The position numbers were made by a program, and so were the translations under genes. Below are positions 11,870 to 22,159 of a stretch of 64,000 bases of DNA, in pieces; within the stretch, counting starts at the first letter, position 1; every line of letters begins with the position of its first letter. The notes below the pieces were generated by a model, which made no database searches, was not told where the DNA came from, and saw only the letters and a list, made by a program, of their open reading frames with translations. This DNA comes from Adiantum capillus-veneris (lineage: Eukaryota; Streptophyta; Polypodiopsida; Polypodiales; Pteridaceae), in assembly GCA_014529385.2 (NCBI GenBank), contig CM043963.1, positions 3,973,001 through 4,037,000 of the forward strand, in the 5' to 3' direction.

Positions 11870-12595
11870 ATTGTAAGGTCCCCAACCCCGAAAGATTGGG
11901 GCGACTTGATAGATGGCCTTCCTTTATTCTCAATTTCCATTGAAGACACCCTACTCCGTTTCCACGAAGTAGAGATACGAGCAATAGAAGAGAGGAAGTT
12001 CTCTATCCATCGTGTTTGTTGACATAAGGATCATACACCATAGTTCAGGTTGATAATCAAGGAATTTTAATGGGAGCTAATTCCTATATCACAAAGATAA
12101 AATCTCATTGATATACTTACGATCTATAAGCAACACCTTTTTTCCCACATTCAAGATGCACGGCCGCCATTCATAGATCATAGGTGTGATATAAGACTTT
12201 TACTTAACTGACTAATAATCTTGTGAAAAGTATTCGACTAATCGGGTCCACCCACCTATAGACCTAGATCCATTAGGATACTAGTCTCCCACTTTCCATA
12301 CCACACTTACCCGTTCTTCTCGTTTTAAAATTACTACCACACTGTTTTACAAATACAAACAGGGTTCCTTTATTAGTTTTGGATACAGGTTCGTTCATAC
12401 AGCCCTTCAAACAACACCAAAACAATTCAAAAAAATCCTAATAAAGGCAATCCTATATTTCAATAAAAAGAATATTTTAATTGCTTATGAATTTGCCGCT
12501 ACCCGCAAACTTTCTCTATCTAACCAATAGAGCCTTTGCAAAGGATTTATTTATTAGCTAACCGCGAATTACACAACCTTTCCATCTCACTAATC

Positions 12596-12735
12596 ACAAG
12601 GCATCTCAGTAACCGCGAGGCATCTTGCTAATCATGAGGGATAAAGAGAGAGCCGATAATCTCAGCTTAACCGCGAGATCATCTCGCTAACCGTGAGGCA
12701 TCTCGCTACCCACAAGGCATCTTGCTACTCACAAG
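12596..12735. repeat. Short tandem array of about 19-20 bp units
   Basis: Units of the type AAGGCATCTCGCTAACCGCG, with CAAGG or GAGG variants, recur about seven times, partly separated by a 45-bp AG-rich insert. It lies inside the X LTR. Confidence 0.7.
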
Positions 12736-12739
12736 GAAT

Positions 12740-12878
12740 AAAAGATTTTCTTCCAACAATTCTTCTCTTTAAATGATTCTTCAAACATAATCTTGCTACG
12801 CGCAAGGCATCTCGCTACCCGCCGCAAAGAGCAAAAGATTTTCTTCCAACAATTCTTCTCTTTAAATGATTCTTCAAA
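12740..12878. repeat. 46-bp direct duplication
   Basis: A block beginning AAAAGATTTTCTTCCAACAA and ending GATTCTTCAAA occurs at about 12740-12785 and again at 12833-12878 with essentially no differences. It is separated by more of the CTCGCTACCCGC-type repeat. Confidence 0.8.
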
Positions 12879-13650
12879 GATAATCAACTAACTCTTCATA
12901 TCAACCAATAATAACTTATCAAACAATAACAATTTATTAAACAATAACAATTTAACAAACAATGATAATTTATCAAACAATCCTTTCACTAATATATGAA
13001 AACATCTGCTTGTTTCTTGTGATAGAATCACGTTTCTTAGACGGTTTAAGGAAATTCCTATGCTTGCCTTCTCAGGTCAACATGATAACAATGTAAAAGT
13101 ATAAATTTATCTTACTGGATTAGCAACATATTCGATTACCTCCCGTGTTGGAGGTTGAGTGGCTTCAACTTCTTGTGTAGTTGATATATCTGCTTGAGCT
13201 ACGATTGAAGTAGATGAGACCTTCCTTTGCACCTTTCTTGGAGGTGGAATGACAAGAGCATCCTTGGAGCTTTGAGTCACTCGCGAGAAGATTGTAAGAG
13301 AGAGAGAAAGAAAACTCAACATCTGAGGGAAAACATGATGGTGGTAGAGATGAAGATGAGTCGAGGGTGAGAGGTTGAGGAAGAGAAGGTAACTCCGGTG
13401 TTATGACAAGAGAGCTTCTGCTTCTGAGAACTTCTGTGTGTGTTCTTGAAAGTGAGGAAAGAGGGGCATTTATATAGGCTCTCAAGAGCCAAAATCACAA
13501 GCTAAGAATAGCGAAAAGCAAAGAGATAAGTTTGTGTGTGTTTGCGACTGTCGTTTTTTTGCGGGTACATATTTCGAGTCTCTGATTTTAAGATAAGTAT
13601 GTATTTCAAGAAAAGAAGCTCTAAACTTGACTCACTTCTCTTTCTTCTTT

Positions 13651-13796
13651 AAAAATACTCCTTCTTTCCTAAAAGTACTCCTACTCCTTCTCTTCTAAAG
13701 ACACTCCTTCTTTTTTTAAAATAGTCCTTCACTTCTAAAAATACTCTTCCTTTCCTAAAATTACTCTCTCTTTCCTAAAAATACTCCTTCTTTCTT
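13651..13796. repeat. AAAAATACTCCTTCTTTCCT-type array, about seven copies
   Basis: Imperfect units of about 20 bp (AAAATACTCCTTCTTTCCTA and variants) lie in the U3 part of the X LTR, upstream of the minus-strand TATA box. Confidence 0.75.
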
Positions 13797-14013
13797 AAGG
13801 GTCAACGTTTATCTTTAGTTGTAGTCTTGAAGCTTAAGTTTCCCATATTAACCTATAGTTTCCAAGTGAATAAGAGCCATAAATAATAGTTCCAGAGTCC
13901 GATTTCCGATCCTATCGTTCCATTGGAATGATTTATGACTTAACAAAATGCGAACCTTAAATATATGCAAAGTAAATGAAATGGTTTTATTAAAAAATAT
14001 TGGGTACATTACA

Positions 14014-14764
14014 ACAATCTTGATTCGATTATAACCAGAGTATCTATCTAAAAAGCTCTAAGCTTCCTTTCCTGCAACTCTTTCAGGAATATGTTTCGAA
14101 TATGGTAAGGGATAATGATCTATCCTAGTAGCCACATTAACCTTCTTGATGTCCACACACACTCTAAGTTTCCATTCTTTTTGGGCACAATGACTATCAT
14201 AAAAACCCATTTTGAGTGCTCAATAGGGTATATGAATCCACATTGGACAAGATTTTTAAAATCTTATTGAAAAACAATAATGGGAGTTGTGTGTTGCACC
14301 ATGCAAGGTGGAACGCCCTCGGGGCCTTCACTATGTGTAAAACTACCATATCATGTGCGTTCAGGACATGTTTGTAAAACCCCTTATCTGTGAATTTTTT
14401 AAAGAATATAATGTACCCTTTTCTTTTAAAATGTGTAAGTTTTTTTCAAATTTGAAAAAATAATGCCCTTTTGTATATATATATCTGTAAGTTTCAAGAA
14501 CTTTAAATACCCTTCTCTTGAACTCATGTGATAGGTTACATTTTTATTAGGTGGTCTCCCCGGGGGAACGCCCTTCATATTATGATATGTCCAAGAAAAT
14601 ATATCCTTGATTTCTTTGAGAAGCTCTTTAAGTACATCCTCTTTAGTCTCAGTAAGGTCTTAGGCAATGAAAACAGGTTTGGACTCCTCACCTGGGTTTG
14701 CTAATTCTATTTCCTTAACTATCTTTGGACCATCATAGACTCCATTACTTCCATTGGCAGGAGC
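14014..14764 (-). pseudogene. Pol fragment of a second gypsy lineage (Y), split by a TIR element
   Basis: Reading down from 14764, the frame gives KEIELANPGEESKPVF, a stop, then LKELLKEIKDIFSWTYHNMK. Beyond the insertion at 14320-14565 it continues GVPPCMVQHTTP, CGFIYPIEHSKWVF, VIVPKKNGNL, RVCVDIKKVN and RIDHYPLPYSKHIPERVAGK, then FLDRYSGYNRIKI. This is the N-terminal RT region of a Ty3/gypsy element (linker, KKNGK-RVCVD motif A, DxYSGYN motif B). It differs clearly from family G. The fragment is bounded by the X LTR at 14013 and the G3 LTR at 14765. The frame at 14660-14932 straddles the latter junction and is a chimera. Confidence 0.7.
14320..14565. mobile_element. Small TIR element (MITE-like), 246 bp, in gypsy Y pol
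   Basis: GAACGCCCT flanks it on both sides (14311-14319 and 14566-14574). Removing the insert plus one copy rejoins the pol reading at KGVPP. The termini are CGGGGCCTTCACTA on the left and, in reverse complement, CCCCGGGGAGACCACC on the right. The subterminal words ATCATGTGCG and ATCACATGAG are inverted relative to each other. No coding capacity. It resembles the element at 17086-17259 in termini and subterminal sequence. An 8- to 9-bp duplication suggests a hAT- or Mutator-type transposase in trans. Confidence 0.6.
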
Positions 14765-15856
14765 TCTTGGTTGGATTTGCATATTATAGCCAAGAATGTT
14801 GGTGTAGGCTCTCAACCTCTCTACTTGCTTGGAGAAGGAGAGGGAGCTCTTGCACTTTGCACAATATAGAATGAGAGAGAGTGTGCATGTGTGTGTGTGG
14901 GAGAGTATACCCCTCAAGCAGCCCCCTAGCATGCTTTGGTCGAACCCCCCTTGTAGCTCATGCTTGAAGCTCGTTGGACCCCTCCTGGCCTAGCCAACCA
15001 CAAGCAAGGGTATATCAAGCAACAAGGGTAGCCTTGGGACAAGTGTCCCCCTTTCCCCTTTGAGATAGGACTTGATAAATACTAAAACAATTAGATAAAT
15101 TCACTAAATTGTCATTGGACCCCTTCGAAGGCCAACCAATAGGCTTTAGGCACACCATAAGGGTAACCTAGCTAGGGGCTTCACATGTGTCCTACTTCCC
15201 TCTTGGGAAAGGGGTGCCCTTTGGGGGAGAGAGTGGTCAAGTAACCACCCACCCTTCTTGCATGGCTCGCCCCCTCCTTGTAGGGATTTAATCTGACTTT
15301 TGTGACACCTCAAGACCCTCAACCTTGGGCCCAGTTCTCACCACAAGCTTAGCCCTTAAGCCCCTCAAGCTTGGGCTGGGTTCCCACTTGGGTTCCCACC
15401 TCAAGTACAGCCCTAGCATCTCAAGTATGACAAGCACCTCAAGCATCTCAATCATCAAGCACTTCAAGCATCTCAGTCATCAGGCATGACAAGCACCTCA
15501 AGCATCTCAATCATCAAGCACTTCAAGCATCTCAGTCATCAAGCATGACAAGCACCTCAAGCTTGGGCCGGGTTCCCACCTCAAGCACAACCCTATCTTA
15601 CCTAAGGTCAAAGAAATTTTAACACTAACTATTGGAGGTCTTCAATGAAGCTAACCCTAAGGTATTAAAGCTCCATTGGTTCGCCTTTCTCTTTATCTCT
15701 CATTTGGGCCCCTTTACCATTGGCCCCGTATTGAGATTGATCTATAAGCACATGTCTATATCCTAACCCTTGTTCCCGTTTGTAGGCTCCCATATTAAAT
15801 GGTTAGTTTAATATGAGAAAATCATTTGGGTTGGTTAGATATTAGATTTTATGACA
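14765..15856 (-). mobile_element. 3' LTR of gypsy G3, truncated
   Basis: It starts (minus strand) TGTCATAAAATC after the purine tract at 15857-15870 and runs to about 14765, where it is cut against the Y pol fragment. It is similar to the LTRs at 718-2319 and 9908-11318, for example in the GGTTGGATTTGCAT segment. About a third of the expected length is missing. It contains a 60-bp array at 15405-15560. Confidence 0.75.
15405..15560. repeat. 60-bp tandem repeat in the G3 LTR
   Basis: About two and a half copies of a unit containing CTCAAGCATCTCAATCATCA and CTTCAAGCATCTCAGTCATC, joined by CATGACAAGCAC. A shorter version lies at 18700-18790 in the 5' LTR fragment of the same element. Confidence 0.8.
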
Positions 15857-16213
15857 TTACCTCTCCCTTGAAATCATAGTCGTCCTCGACTATGAGGTAG
15901 AAGAGATAAAGCCTTAATCATTAGTCAATCTTGCTTAGCGGGTAGACGATCCTATTTTACCCTATGACATCTTTCCAAGATGGATGACTAATCCATTTGG
16001 TGCTTGGGAGACGTATCTGCCGCAAGCATGTCCGCTCTTTAGTCCATTTCATTCTCCCAAGTAGAGTGACAAATTCTACTTGGTGTTTGAGAGACACCGT
16101 CATCACAAACATGATTATAAGCATGCATACTATTTAAATTTGTGCACAATGAAAAGAGAACTAGTCTTATAGGACAAAAACATTGGTCATTTAAAAGAAA
16201 TTTGTACATTTGC

Positions 16214-17085
16214 TTACTCTAATGTAGCATTGGAAGCATTGACAAGGTTCGTACTATCCTTAAGCTTTACTCCTTGCATCCATCTAGCATCTTCAAAAGG
16301 ATAATTTTTGAACTTAATAAGATACCGTCGGATAATCCTACCATGTTGTAGTACCTTGCCTTCATGCCGAAGAATAGATTTTGGTTGTAGAATCTCTTCT
16401 TGGTCTTCAACTTCGAGAGGGTCTTCAATATTGGTTCACTTGGTGGCTTTCCTTTCTAGGGCTTAAGTAGGCTCACATGAAAAGCATTGTGTAGAGCCAA
16501 TGGTTCGGAAACTTGAGTTGATAAGCCATTTCATTGATGGGCTTCAAGATTTTGAAAGGACCATAGTATCTTTTTGCTAGCTTAGCATAATACTTTTGAT
16601 GGCCCGTAGGATTTTTGCCCATTGTTTGCCTCAATCGAGCCTTGGGAAACTTGAGTAAGACCCTGTCATTTTCTTTAAAGGTTAAGACCCTTCTGTGCTT
16701 GTCAGCAGCAGCTTTTTGCCTTTGTTGAGAGATGGATATAGCCTCCTTAATCTTTTGAAAATATTCTTGTAGGTCACGACTATACTCATCGGCAGCGAAG
16801 ATCTTCCCATGTACTTTAAGTAGCAAGGGACTTTTAGGTCTTCCCTCAATTATTTCAAAAGGTGCTTTTCTTGTAGAAGTATTATTGTAGGCTTACTCTA
16901 CAAGAGGTAAGTACTTTTCCCATTGTGCATTGATCTACTTCTGTAACATAAGTCTTTAGTAGGTCAAATATCGTAAGATTGGCTATCTCACTTTGGCCAT
17001 CCGTTTGTGGGTGATAAGCCGAAGAGAAATTCAATCTTGTTCCTAGATTTTCAAAGAGATCTTTCCAAAAATTACTGGTCATTCT
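16214..17085 (-). pseudogene. Gypsy G3 integrase C-terminal half and chromodomain
   Basis: From 17085 downward: MTSNFWKDLFENLGTRLNFS with HPQTDGQSEIANL (the catalytic Glu), then a small deletion near 16900. LLKVHGKIFAADEYSRDLQE, DRVLLKFPKARLRQTMGKNP and KRYYGPFKILKPINEMAYQL follow. The chromodomain-like tail (ILRHEGKVLQHGRI, RRYLIKFKNYPFEDARWM) ends at a stop at 16214-16216. It is the same family as 2676-3896. Two or three frameshifts break it, and a 174-bp element interrupts its upstream end. Confidence 0.75.
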
Positions 17086-17259
17086 CCCAGGGGATTCACC
17101 ACTTATAATAAGGACATGTCACCTGCGTGCCCCAAATTCCCCTTTTTTACCCCTATATACAGGACCATCCTTTGTAAAATGCACCTTTTCTCCGCTTTAT
17201 AACCCCCCTATTGTACACTCACGTGATACCATACGGTAAGACTTAGTGAATCCCCCGGG
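17086..17259. mobile_element. MITE-like TIR element, 174 bp, with 8-bp target duplication
   Basis: GTCATTCT is present on both sides (17078-17085 and 17260-17267). Family copies without the insert have the site once, within ATTACTGGTCATTCTAGGAT. Terminal inverted repeats are CCCAGGGGATTCAC and, from the right end, CCCGGGGGATTCAC: 13 of 14 match. Similarity extends weakly to about 44 bp, where both ends carry a TCACSTG-type word. No coding capacity. The 8-bp duplication and CAGGGG-type ends fit a hAT-mobilised MITE (inference). Confidence 0.8.
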
Positions 17260-17805
17260 GTCATTCTAGGATCTCTATCTAACACGATGGATGTTGGTAA
17301 TCCATGGTGTTTGAAAATCTGAGATATGAAGAGAGTTGCCACATTTGGTGTGCCTTAATGGTCTTTTGACAGGAATGAAGTGTGCTTGCTTGCTAAACCT
17401 ATCAACTATTGTCCATATTCCCGTATTTCCATGGATAGACTTGGGTAATCCAAAGATGAAATCCATGGATATACTCTCCCATGGTGAATTTGAGATAGGC
17501 AATGACTAGAGTAATCCAGGTTGCTTCCCTCTATCATACTTCGTCTTTTGGCATACTCCACATTTTGAAACATACTCTTGTATGTCCACTTTCATGGTAG
17601 GCCAATAAAAATACATCTCTACTCCTCGGAGAGTAGGTTGAATGCCTCTATGCCCCGCATAGGGAGGAGCATGGGATTCATACATGACTTTATCCACGAA
17701 GGGAGTGGGTAACACATAGCCTATTGTCGTGGAGAAGATAACCATCCTGTAAGGTGAATGGTTCCTCTTTCTTCCCCAAAGCAAGGGCTGACATTACGTC
17801 TTTAA
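17260..17805 (-). pseudogene. Gypsy G3 integrase N-terminal half
   Basis: It contains the zinc-binding segment (HAPPYAGHRGIQPTLRGVEM, then SKCGVCQKTKYDRGKQPGLL) and the first catalytic Asp ([20 protein letters not shown]). Frames change near 17503 and 17350. Unlike G1, this copy keeps both zinc-ligand cysteines in frame with the histidines. It continues across the TIR element into 16214-17085. Confidence 0.75.
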
Positions 17806-18514
17806 AGTCATGGTTAGTAGCATACCTCATCTATCATGGAAGATAGATTATTGTGAGTAGCTATAGACACCGCATTAACTTTTGGTCGTCGTGAAAGTGC
17901 ATCGGCCACTTGATTGTGCTTACCAGCAAAGTGAGCAATATGAAAATTAAATTGTAAAAGAAAATTTAACCACCTCATTTGTTTATTGGAAAGTTTGGTT
18001 TGCGTCATAAAGTATTTGAGACTTTGATGGTCGGTTCATAGAATAAATGGAGTCCCCAATAACTAGTGCTTTCATGTGTCTAGGGCATGTAGGACAACTA
18101 AAATCTCTTTCTCATAAATGCCTAAGACGCGTTCATCTGTGTTGAGCCTTCGGCTCTCATATGCTATGGCATGCCCTTCTTGAAGCAAGACCGCTCCAAG
18201 GCAATCACCACAAGCATCACATTGGACCTCAAATGGCTTTGAGAGATCCAGAAGCATGAGGACTCGTTGGGAGGTAATCTTCTCTTTGAGCTTGTCAAAA
18301 GTATTTTTCTCCTTAGCAGTCCATAAATACTTAGCATTCTTCTTTGTTAAGTCATGTAATGGTCATGCAATTTGAGAGAATTTTTCTATGAAGCGTCTAT
18401 AGTATTCACACATACCAATAAAGCTTCTTAGCTCATGTAGATTCCTTGGATTAGGCCATGCTTTTATTACCTCTAACTTTGATGGATCCATCCGGATACC
18501 ATCTTGAGAGCTTG
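17806..18514 (-). pseudogene. Gypsy G3 RT C-terminus and RNase H
   Basis: From 18514: SQDGIRMDPSKLEVIKAWPN, RNLHELRSFIGM, YYRRFIEKFSQIA, then RNase H (FEVQCDACGDCLGAVLLQEG, YEKEILVVLHALDT) and KHNQVADALSRRP. The frames at 18072-18257 and 17814-18008 are interrupted by stops. At 18514 the coding sequence is fused directly to LTR sequence, so the RT catalytic part, protease and gag are gone. Confidence 0.75.
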
Positions 18515-19086
18515 CCTCTTGGGCAAGGGGTGCCCTTTGGGAGAGAGAGTGGTCAAGCAACCACCCCCCCTTCTTGCATGACTCGCCCCCTCCTTGTAGG
18601 GATTCGGTTTGACTTTTGTGACACCTCAAGCCCCTCAACCTCAACCTTGGGCCCAACTCTCACCACAAGCTTGGGCTGGGTTCCCACCTCAAAGCCCTAG
18701 CATCTCAAGCATGACATGCACCTCAAGCATCTCAATTATCAAGCACTTCAAGCATCTGAATCATCAGAAATGACAAGCACCTCAAGCTTGGGCAGGGTTT
18801 CCACCTCAAGCACACCCTAGCTTACCTAAGGTCAAAAGACTTTTAACACTAGCTATTGGAGGTCTTCAATGAAGCTAACCCTAAGGTCTTTAAGCTCCAT
18901 TGGTTAGCCTTGCTCTTTGACATACCATCTCTCATTTGGGCCCCTTTACCATTGGCCCCGTGTTGAGATAGATCTATAAGCACATGCCTATATCCTAACC
19001 CTTGTTTCCGTTTATTCTCCCACATTAAATGATCAGTTTAATGTGAGAAGATCATTTGGGTTGGTTAGATATTAGATTTTATGACA
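18515..19086 (-). mobile_element. 5' LTR start of gypsy G3, fused to RT by deletion
   Basis: On the minus strand it begins TGTCATAAAATC at 19086 and runs about 570 bp, colinear with 15190-15856. It then switches at about 18515 straight into RT. The rest of the 5' LTR, primer site, leader, gag, protease and RT N-terminus have been deleted. The frame at 18363-18656 reads through the junction and is chimeric. Confidence 0.7.
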
Positions 19087-20377
19087 CAACAAGAATTAAA
19101 ATGCTTCAAGCAACTAATAAAGCCTCTCATTGACTCACCTTCCTCACGTTGGGCTTTGTGGAGTTGAGATGCTATGCCCCAAAGCACTCCCTCTTGTATG
19201 TACTCTTTCAAGAACAATATGCTAAGAGTAGGATAGTGTGTGCGCTTTTCATTCCTTAGGGTTCTATACCAATCCCCCGCCTTTCCACTTAGAATCAAGC
19301 TTAAAGCCTTGCACTTATGTAGTTCATTGTGCTCTTCCAAGAATCGCATATGTGTTCAAATACTACAATATGATTCTAACATCTGCGTCTCCATTGAATT
19401 TTTGTGTGAGATTGGGCACTTGTACTACCTTACTTCTAGGCTCTCTATCAGGCATGCTGTACATATTTTCAGCAATAGATCAATCGATAGCTTGAGCAAA
19501 TGTTTCCAGGTCACCCAAGTGAGTAGGTTTAGTGGACAGAGGCACTCTTGGGTGTGCATATGAAATGGGGGTCGGTGTTGGGTTTGGCATATGGGAGATC
19601 TTGGGTTCCAAGCTTAGTACGACATTGCGCCATGTGGTGGCCCAAAGTTCATATGTGTGGCCCTAGGCATAACAGATGCAGGATGTGACATGTTAATGCT
19701 AGCTAGTATGGCTCCACTAGAATAGGGGCTTGGATATGGTGATGGTGGAGCATAAGCTGTCAAAACAATTGGGGGTGTAGGAGCTACATGGATATGAGGG
19801 CCAATATATGTATATGATTGATATACATCTGTAGTTATTGTTGTAGGCATTGTGCTACTACGTAGCACACCGTGGTGCTTTACTAACAAATGAGGTCCAT
19901 GGTGTACTTTTTGCCATGCTCCTTACTGGGATAGGCATAGTAGCTGTAGTGTCTTCGAGGGAAAGATGACCTAAATTTGAAAAGATAAAACTTTTGCTTA
20001 TGGGCTCAAACTCTATCAAGACTCCAAGCAAAACAACATATGAAGGATCCATGGGACTTACTGAGGGAGTCTCCATTCGATAGGGTCAGTTGTTTTCCTT
20101 TCCCATATCCAAGAATCTCATAGGACCCATTGAAGGAATGTTAATTCCCTTGTTTTGCCTCTCCGATTGGACAACCCCATGAGTTGACATCACAAACCAT
20201 CCGTTGCCGCTCCTCTAGACTTGAGGCACTAGACATGGATTGTACAACCTCTAACCACCCCATATGGTATGTGTAGCCTGTTAGGGTTAAACCCACTTTC
20301 ATCCTATGCCTATGTGAACTACCCCTTATGGTGCTACTCTCACACACTCTAGTGGGAAGCAATCCTACACTTTGCAT
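19087..20377 (-). pseudogene. Gag region of another gypsy element (decayed)
   Basis: The retrotransposon gag core is visible at 19090-19420: KFNGDADV, then MRFLEEHNELHKCKALSLIL, SGKAGDWYRTL, PTLSILFLKEYIQEG, LHKAQREEGESMRGFISCLK. Upstream pieces at 19614-20377 are proline- and serine-rich and in changing frames. No zinc knuckle, protease or RT follows, because family-G LTR sequence begins at 19086. The lineage cannot be fixed. Confidence 0.6.
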
Positions 20378-20419
20378 GACTGCCTATATACCACCTACAT
20401 GCTACTACCTCTCACCAAA

Positions 20420-20659
20420 GTGTGCCACCTCTTATGCCATGTATTAGGACATGTAGCTCAACATGTGGCTTGAAGCTACACTCTCCTAAGTGCTTTATAA
20501 GCACACAATTCACTGTACAAATTATGCATCCTATCAATCAACCTACATATTTTGTATTATTTTGCACTTTGATTGCTTACGTCATTTTAATTAGGACGTT
20601 CAGTTAAAGTTTAAATCATGAATGCGACTAATTATCATCCGCCTTAATCGAGCCTTACA
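20420..20659 (+). mobile_element. LTR 3' part of a plus-strand element
   Basis: It ends GAGCCTTACA two bases before a plus-strand primer site (TGGTATCAGAGC, 20662-20673). A TATA-like CTTTATAAGC lies at about 20492. The upstream boundary is not visible; 20420 is nominal. The frame at 20422-20607 has no recognisable product. Confidence 0.45.
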
Positions 20660-20661
20660 AG

Positions 20662-20673
20662 TGGTATCAGAGC
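20662..20673 (+). other. Primer binding site, tRNA-iMet type
   Basis: TGGTATCAGAGC follows an LTR end TTACA. The internal region after it (frame 20678-21007) has no recognisable gag. By about 21000 it gives way to the LTR of the opposite-strand element Z. Confidence 0.75.
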
Positions 20674-20999
20674 AATTGTGAGGCTCACTATAATTACTAT
20701 TAGTATTATTACTCATTGTAAATATCCTTCATTTGAGGTGTGTTTGCGGATCGTCGCGATGGACGTCCATAGCATAGCCTTCAAGCATCAACATAAATAT
20801 CAATACCAGGGAAGCGACTCGGATGAGTCATGGAAACTCACTAGGGTGTCAATCCTAATGAAGAGAACTCGAAGAGATGCAACTACTAACTCTACAAGAA
20901 AATCAAACGCACTAAAGCCAAGTAATCTGCTTATGTCCTTCTACACAGCTCTACAGTCATCACGCATGTTTACCATGCAAATCATATCGGATTCGCACG

Positions 21000-21665
21000 A
21001 AACTTGAAGGGAAGCTACAGGGGACTATCAGGAGCATATCCTATCACTGTCACAACATTCAAGATGGGTACACGGATCGCGATAGTTTGTCTCAAAGTAC
21101 GCAAAAACAGTAAACGGATGATCCTAAAGGGTTGTTTTTGGGTCCCTAAAGCCTCTCCTAGGGTCAAAACAACATAAAATACGCATATGAACACTCAAAA
21201 CAGTGATTTAAGGCCACAACGGTTGTGTTTGATACCTACACCGAATCTTGAATGCTTACACTTGAATGAAAGAGCAGTGTAAGAAGAACACAATGCAATA
21301 AACAAAACTGAATTTGGATTACCGTAGCCACAATAGCGATGATTACAAGTTAGAGCCAAGAAGTCACTCTTTGTGCGTACAGCAATAGTCACTTATCATC
21401 TCCCTTTCACACTAACCTTAGTGTATTATATACCTAGGGCTTTCTAAAGTGGCCGGCGGCCATCTTCTCATGGACCTTTACATACATCATTGGAAAAATT
21501 ACATCTTTGACTTAGACTTGACATAGACGATTGACATTAGGCTTTTACAAGGTTCGATGTATTAAACATCGAAAAAATAATATGACCACATCAAAACTTT
21601 GGCTGGCTGACCCAATGGGCGCCTTGGCTAGGTGGGCACTTGTATGTTGTTATCACCTCCAAACA
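21000..21665 (-). mobile_element. 3' LTR of element Z
   Basis: On the minus strand it begins TGTTTGGAGG right after a purine tract (GGAAGGGGGGAG, 21666-21678). A minus-strand TATA box (TATATAATA, about 21424-21432) lies about 235 bp inside, as for a U3 promoter. The far end is not defined because no second copy is present; 21000 is approximate. The frame at 21195-21392 is not recognisable. Confidence 0.5.
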
Positions 21666-21676
21666 CTCCCCCCTTC

Positions 21677-22159
21677 CTAGCTCGTGTCGTCCCTTGACAT
21701 GACCATTTGTAGTCTGGTCTTCTTGTTGATGAGGATCCCCCCTTCCTTGATTGAGTTATATATGGCATGTTTTGCTTGTTCAAATGGGGTGCCCATTTGC
21801 CTTTGATTGATGAACATGTGTTCTTTGTGATTTGGATGTTGTGGAGGAGGCATTTGTGCATGTTGTTGCACATATTGCTTTACCTTTTTTTTTGTGCAGT
21901 TGGTCGATGATACCTGCTTCTTTGGATACTTTGCCTCCTGGTGCAGTTGACTTTTTATTGGAGCTCGTATCTCAAAATGTTTGAGACTTTCACGTGTGTG
22001 CACTGGCATCTCCAATTTGATTTTCTTTGCCACTTTGTCAATAGAGCTTTGTTGGTATCTTTGAAGATAAGAGCTGCTCTTGTCAAAGCGTAGTTGAGAA
22101 CAATGTGGCCCCACTTTATCTCTTTGAAGATCGTGTAACAAATTCTTTATTGGTTTCAT
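21677..22159 (-). CDS. C-terminal ORF of element Z, unknown function
   Basis: 160 residues, very basic (many K, R and Q), with a histidine/proline/glutamine-rich middle (QQHAQMPPPQHPNHKEHM). It ends GGILINKKTRLQMVMSRDDT one codon from the purine tract, so it is the last coding piece before the 3' LTR. I recognise no integrase or RNase H motif. It could be a degraded integrase tail or a non-enzymatic product specific to this element. Confidence 0.4.
   Translation of the reverse strand: MKPIKNLLHDLQRDKVGPHCSQLRFDKSSSYLQRYQQSSIDKVAKKIKLEMPVHTRESLKHFEIRAPIKSQLHQEAKYPKKQVSSTNCTKKKVKQYVQQHAQMPPPQHPNHKEHMFINQRQMGTPFEQAKHAIYNSIKEGGILINKKTRLQMVMSRDDTS

Larger units (their letters stand above)
11872..14013 (-). 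mobile_element. Putative 2.1-kb LTR of element X
   Basis: The downstream end is fixed by the primer site (LTR end CCTTACA). The start is inferred at TGTAATGTACCC (minus strand, about 14013), where the coding similarity of the neighbouring pol fragment stops. A minus-strand TATA box (CCTATATAAA, 13469-13478) lies about 535 bp inside, as expected for a U3 promoter. Short minus-strand frames at 13107-13498 follow the TATA box but match nothing I recognise. The LTR holds three separate simple arrays (12596-12735, 12740-12878, 13651-13796). No second LTR copy is in the window, so the upper boundary is uncertain. Confidence 0.5.

Noticed and set aside
12596-12735. CRISPR-like appearance of short repeats
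   Set aside because: Units are imperfect and contiguous, with no uniform unique spacers, and lie in a plant LTR.
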